DNA from: CAVXHQ01 sp963789535
GTDB lineage: Bacteria; Pseudomonadota; Alphaproteobacteria; Rhodobacterales; Rhodobacteraceae
Assembly (NCBI GenBank): GCA_963789535.1
Contig: CAWBKU010000005.1
Location: 806,001 to 870,000, forward strand
Direction of reading: 5' to 3'
Length of the DNA: 64,000 bases
The notes under the pieces are model-generated. The model worked only from the letters and a program-made list of their open reading frames with translations. It did not search any database and was not told the origin of the DNA. How positions within the stretch are numbered: position 1 is the stretch's first letter; the number at the start of each line of letters is the position of its first letter. Shown here piece by piece: positions 61,949-64,000 of this stretch. The translations under genes were made by a program, and so were the position numbers.

Positions 61949-63766
61949 ATGGAACGACATACCTCCCCCGACATCCCGAAATTGCGGACCTGGGCCGAGA
62001 GCGCGCCGCGTCTGGTGGCCGTCGCCGCCGGTCGCGAACCTGCGGACATGGTCATCACCGGCGGCAGGCTGGTGAACGTGCAGAGCCGCGAGGTTCTGGA
62101 CGGCTGGCAGGTGGCGATCGCGGACGGGCGGTTCGCCTATGTCGGGCCGGATGCGGGCCATTGCACCGGGCCGGACAGCCAGGTGATCGACGCGGCCGGC
62201 CGCTACCTCATCCCCGGCCTCATCGACGGGCACATGCACATCGAGAGCGGGATGCTGACGCCCGCCGAATTCGCCGCCGCCGTCATTCCGCACGGCACCA
62301 CGACGATGTTCACCGATCCGCACGAGATCGCCAACGTCCTCGGCCTCGACGGGGTGCGGATGATGCACGACGAGGCGCTGATGCAGCCGGTCAGCATCTA
62401 TACCCAGATGCCGTCCTGCGCGCCCTCTGCGCCGGGACTGGAGACGACGGGGTTCGAGATCAGCGCCGAGGATGTGGCCGAGGCGATGTCCTGGCCGGGG
62501 ATCGTCGGTCTGGGCGAGATGATGAACTTTCCCGGCGTCGTGAACGGCGATCCGCAGATGCTGGCCGAGATGGCGGCGACCATGCGCGCGGGCAAGGTGG
62601 TGGGCGGGCATTATGCCTCGCCCGACCGGGGCATCCCGTTCCACGCCTATGCCGCAGGCGGCGCCGCCGACGACCACGAGGGCACGGCGGAGGCGGATGC
62701 GGTGGCGCGGGCGCGGCAGGGGATGCGCTCGATGCTGCGGCTCGGGTCGGCGTGGTACGATGTCGAAAGCCAGATCACCGCGATCACCGAGAAGGGCATC
62801 GACAGCCGCAATTTCATCCTCTGCACCGACGACTGCATGGCCGGAACGCTGGTGAACGATGGCCACATGAACCGCGTCGTGCGCCACGCCATCGCCTGCG
62901 GCTGCGATCCGCTGGTGGCGTTGCAGATGGCGAGCGTGAATACGGCGACGCATTTCGGGCTGGAGCGGGAGTTGGGCAGCATCGCGCCGGGGCGGCGGGC
63001 GGACGTGATCGTGACCTCGGACCTGCGCGACCTGCCGATCGAGACGGTCATCGCCCGGGGCCGGATCGTGGCGCGGAATGGAGAGTTGACGGTAGATTGC
63101 CCGCACTATGCCTGGCCCCGGAAAACCCGGCAAACTGTGAGGCTTGGCGCAAAGTTGACAGCTGTCAACTTCGAGATTGCAGCACCGGACGGCGCGAACA
63201 TCGTCAAGGCGCGCGTGATCGGTGTCGTCGAAAATCAGGCCCCGACCGAGGCGTTGACCGCCGACCTGCCGGTGCGCTCGGGGCTGGTCGAGGCGACCGG
63301 CCCGGTGGCGCAGATCGCGCTGGTCGAGCGGCATCGCGGCACTGGTGGTGTGGTCAACGCCTTCGTTCAGGGCTTCGGCTATACCGGCGCCATGGCCATC
63401 GCCTCGACGGTCGCGCACGACAGCCACCACATGATCGTCGTCGGCACCGACCGCGCGTGCATGGCCGCCGCCGCGAACCGGCTGGGTGAGGTCGGCGGCG
63501 GCGTGACGGTCTGGAAGGACGGCGCCGAGATCGCCCTCGTCGAACTGCCGATCGCGGGCCTGATGTCCGACAGCCCGGCGCGCGAGGTGGCCGCCAAGGC
63601 GCAGGCCATGGTCGCGGCGATGGCCGCCTGCGGCTGCACCCTCAACAACGCCTACATGCAACACTCGCTTCTCGCGCTGGTGGTGATCCCCGCCCTGCGC
63701 ATCTCCGATCTGGGCCTCGTCGACGTGACGACCTTCCAGCTTACCGATCTCTTTGAAGGCACTTGA
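61949..63766 (+). CDS. ade: Adenine deaminase
   Basis: 605 aa from the ATG at 61949; earlier start at 61910 lacks family support. Amidohydrolase with metal ligands in IDGHMHIESGML (HxH), TTTMFTDPHEIANVLG, and LCTDDCMAGT; the C-terminal part carries NFPGVVNGDP and the family-specific domain. It deaminates adenine to hypoxanthine. amn follows with no gap, linking purine salvage steps. Confidence 0.92.
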   Translation: MERHTSPDIPKLRTWAESAPRLVAVAAGREPADMVITGGRLVNVQSREVLDGWQVAIADGRFAYVGPDAGHCTGPDSQVIDAAGRYLIPGLIDGHMHIESGMLTPAEFAAAVIPHGTTTMFTDPHEIANVLGLDGVRMMHDEALMQPVSIYTQMPSCAPSAPGLETTGFEISAEDVAEAMSWPGIVGLGEMMNFPGVVNGDPQMLAEMAATMRAGKVVGGHYASPDRGIPFHAYAAGGAADDHEGTAEADAVARARQGMRSMLRLGSAWYDVESQITAITEKGIDSRNFILCTDDCMAGTLVNDGHMNRVVRHAIACGCDPLVALQMASVNTATHFGLERELGSIAPGRRADVIVTSDLRDLPIETVIARGRIVARNGELTVDCPHYAWPRKTRQTVRLGAKLTAVNFEIAAPDGANIVKARVIGVVENQAPTEALTADLPVRSGLVEATGPVAQIALVERHRGTGGVVNAFVQGFGYTGAMAIASTVAHDSHHMIVVGTDRACMAAAANRLGEVGGGVTVWKDGAEIALVELPIAGLMSDSPAREVAAKAQAMVAAMAACGCTLNNAYMQHSLLALVVIPALRISDLGLVDVTTFQLTDLFEGT

Positions 63767-64000
63767 ATGAACGATGACCTCCTGACGCCCGAAACGGGCG
63801 CGCGTGAATCCTTTACAGACCCCCGGGCCGCCGTCGCGCGGCTGTGCGAGATCTACGACGCCTCGATCCGGTTCCTGTCGACGCATTTCGCCGACGCCAC
63901 CGTCGCCGGCCAGCCCGCCGGCCGGATCCGCGCCTATTACCCCGAAATCCGCTTTTCGATCAGCAGTTTCGCCCCGACCGACAGCCGGATGAGCTTTGGC
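63767..64000 (+). CDS. amn: AMP nucleosidase, N-terminal part (cut by window edge)
   Basis: 78 codons visible, no stop before the window end. Starts MNDDLLTPETGARESFTDPR immediately after the ade stop. The segment AVARLCEIYDASIRFL, then RIRAYYPEIRFSISSF and DSRMSFG, is the N-terminal domain of AMP nucleosidase, which splits AMP into adenine and ribose-5-phosphate; the adenine would feed the adjacent adenine deaminase. Confidence 0.82.
   Translation, partial: MNDDLLTPETGARESFTDPRAAVARLCEIYDASIRFLSTHFADATVAGQPAGRIRAYYPEIRFSISSFAPTDSRMSFG

Noticed and set aside
60854..63886. A 1010-codon minus-strand open frame
   Set aside because: It is the antisense of adenine deaminase joined to the second half of topoisomerase IB; only the topoisomerase part has family motifs.

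Overview
The window reads as chromosomal DNA of a high-G+C alphaproteobacterium of the Rhodobacterales/roseobacter type. The evidence is gene content and order: a pckA / chvI-chvG-hprK-rapZ-EIIA-HPr module, fabA-fabB-fabI divergent from an Irr-like Fur regulator, an ilvE / petP-petR-like block, a TrcR (DUF1013) regulator, a compact flgI-flgL-flgK-flgE-motB block and COQ9. There are no tRNA or rRNA genes, CRISPR arrays, intact insertion sequences or prophage genes. Long open frames opposite real genes are common, as expected at this base composition, and are left out.

Layout. 1-6.9 kb: a minus-strand run of catabolic and transport genes (enolase-superfamily dehydratase cut by the window edge, phosphoesterase, Zn alcohol dehydrogenase, MFS exporter, threonine/serine dehydratase, alpha/beta hydrolase, haloacid-type HAD). 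7-9.4 kb: SlyD-like FKBP, ASCH protein, VOC protein, membrane diguanylate cyclase. 9.4-13.3 kb: fatty-acid operon fabA-(M50 protease)-fabB-fabI divergent from irr. 13.4-18.7 kb: GST, mscL, alanine dehydrogenase with divergent aldR, rpsU, COQ9, quinone oxidoreductase. 18.7-23.5 kb: etfBA, a DUF6473-like protein, 3-hydroxybutyryl-CoA dehydrogenase, a PlsC-like acyltransferase. 23.6-31.1 kb: HPr, EIIA, RapZ, HprK, ChvG, ChvI, pckA and two DUF3859-like secreted proteins, then an RNase T2 relic. 31.6-38.6 kb: trcR and the flagellar block. 38.7-45.9 kb: a glycan cluster (FkbM methyltransferase, DUF6165-like, TPR glycosyltransferase, unknown 265-aa protein, GT4, Gfo/Idh oxidoreductase, ThuA). 45.9-51.3 kb: TauE/SafE permease, an unknown membrane protein, FNT channel, ilvE, petP, petR. 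51.4-54.6 kb: a decayed secreted-protein gene beside its intact paralogue, a histone-deacetylase-like protein, xseB, ispA. 54.6-55.6 kb: an AT-rich islet with one orphan gene. 55.6-60.8 kb: SDR, CaiD-like hydratase, NDP-forming acyl-CoA synthetase, CaiA-like acyl-CoA dehydrogenase. 60.8-64 kb: topoisomerase IB (frameshifted), adenine deaminase, start of AMP nucleosidase.

How the genes work together. The central block links carbon-source and envelope signalling: HprK and RapZ sit with HPr (His15 and Ser46 both present), EIIA and the ChvG/ChvI two-component system, opposite the gluconeogenic gene pckA. The fab operon supplies the unsaturated fatty-acid branch. EtfAB and the CaiA/CaiD/CoA-ligase genes form acyl-CoA oxidation capacity. 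The glycan cluster runs straight into motB and the hook genes on the same strand, which suggests surface or flagellar glycan work.

The most notable observations are two single-base frameshifts in otherwise complete genes (flgE and topoisomerase IB), two decayed genes not visible as intact ORFs (RNase T2; a signal-peptide protein next to its paralogue), the glycan/flagellar arrangement with an unrecognised 265-aa protein, the AT-rich islet directly after ispA, a protease gene embedded in the fab operon, perfect palindromes in regulatory gaps, and two families of short dispersed repeats.
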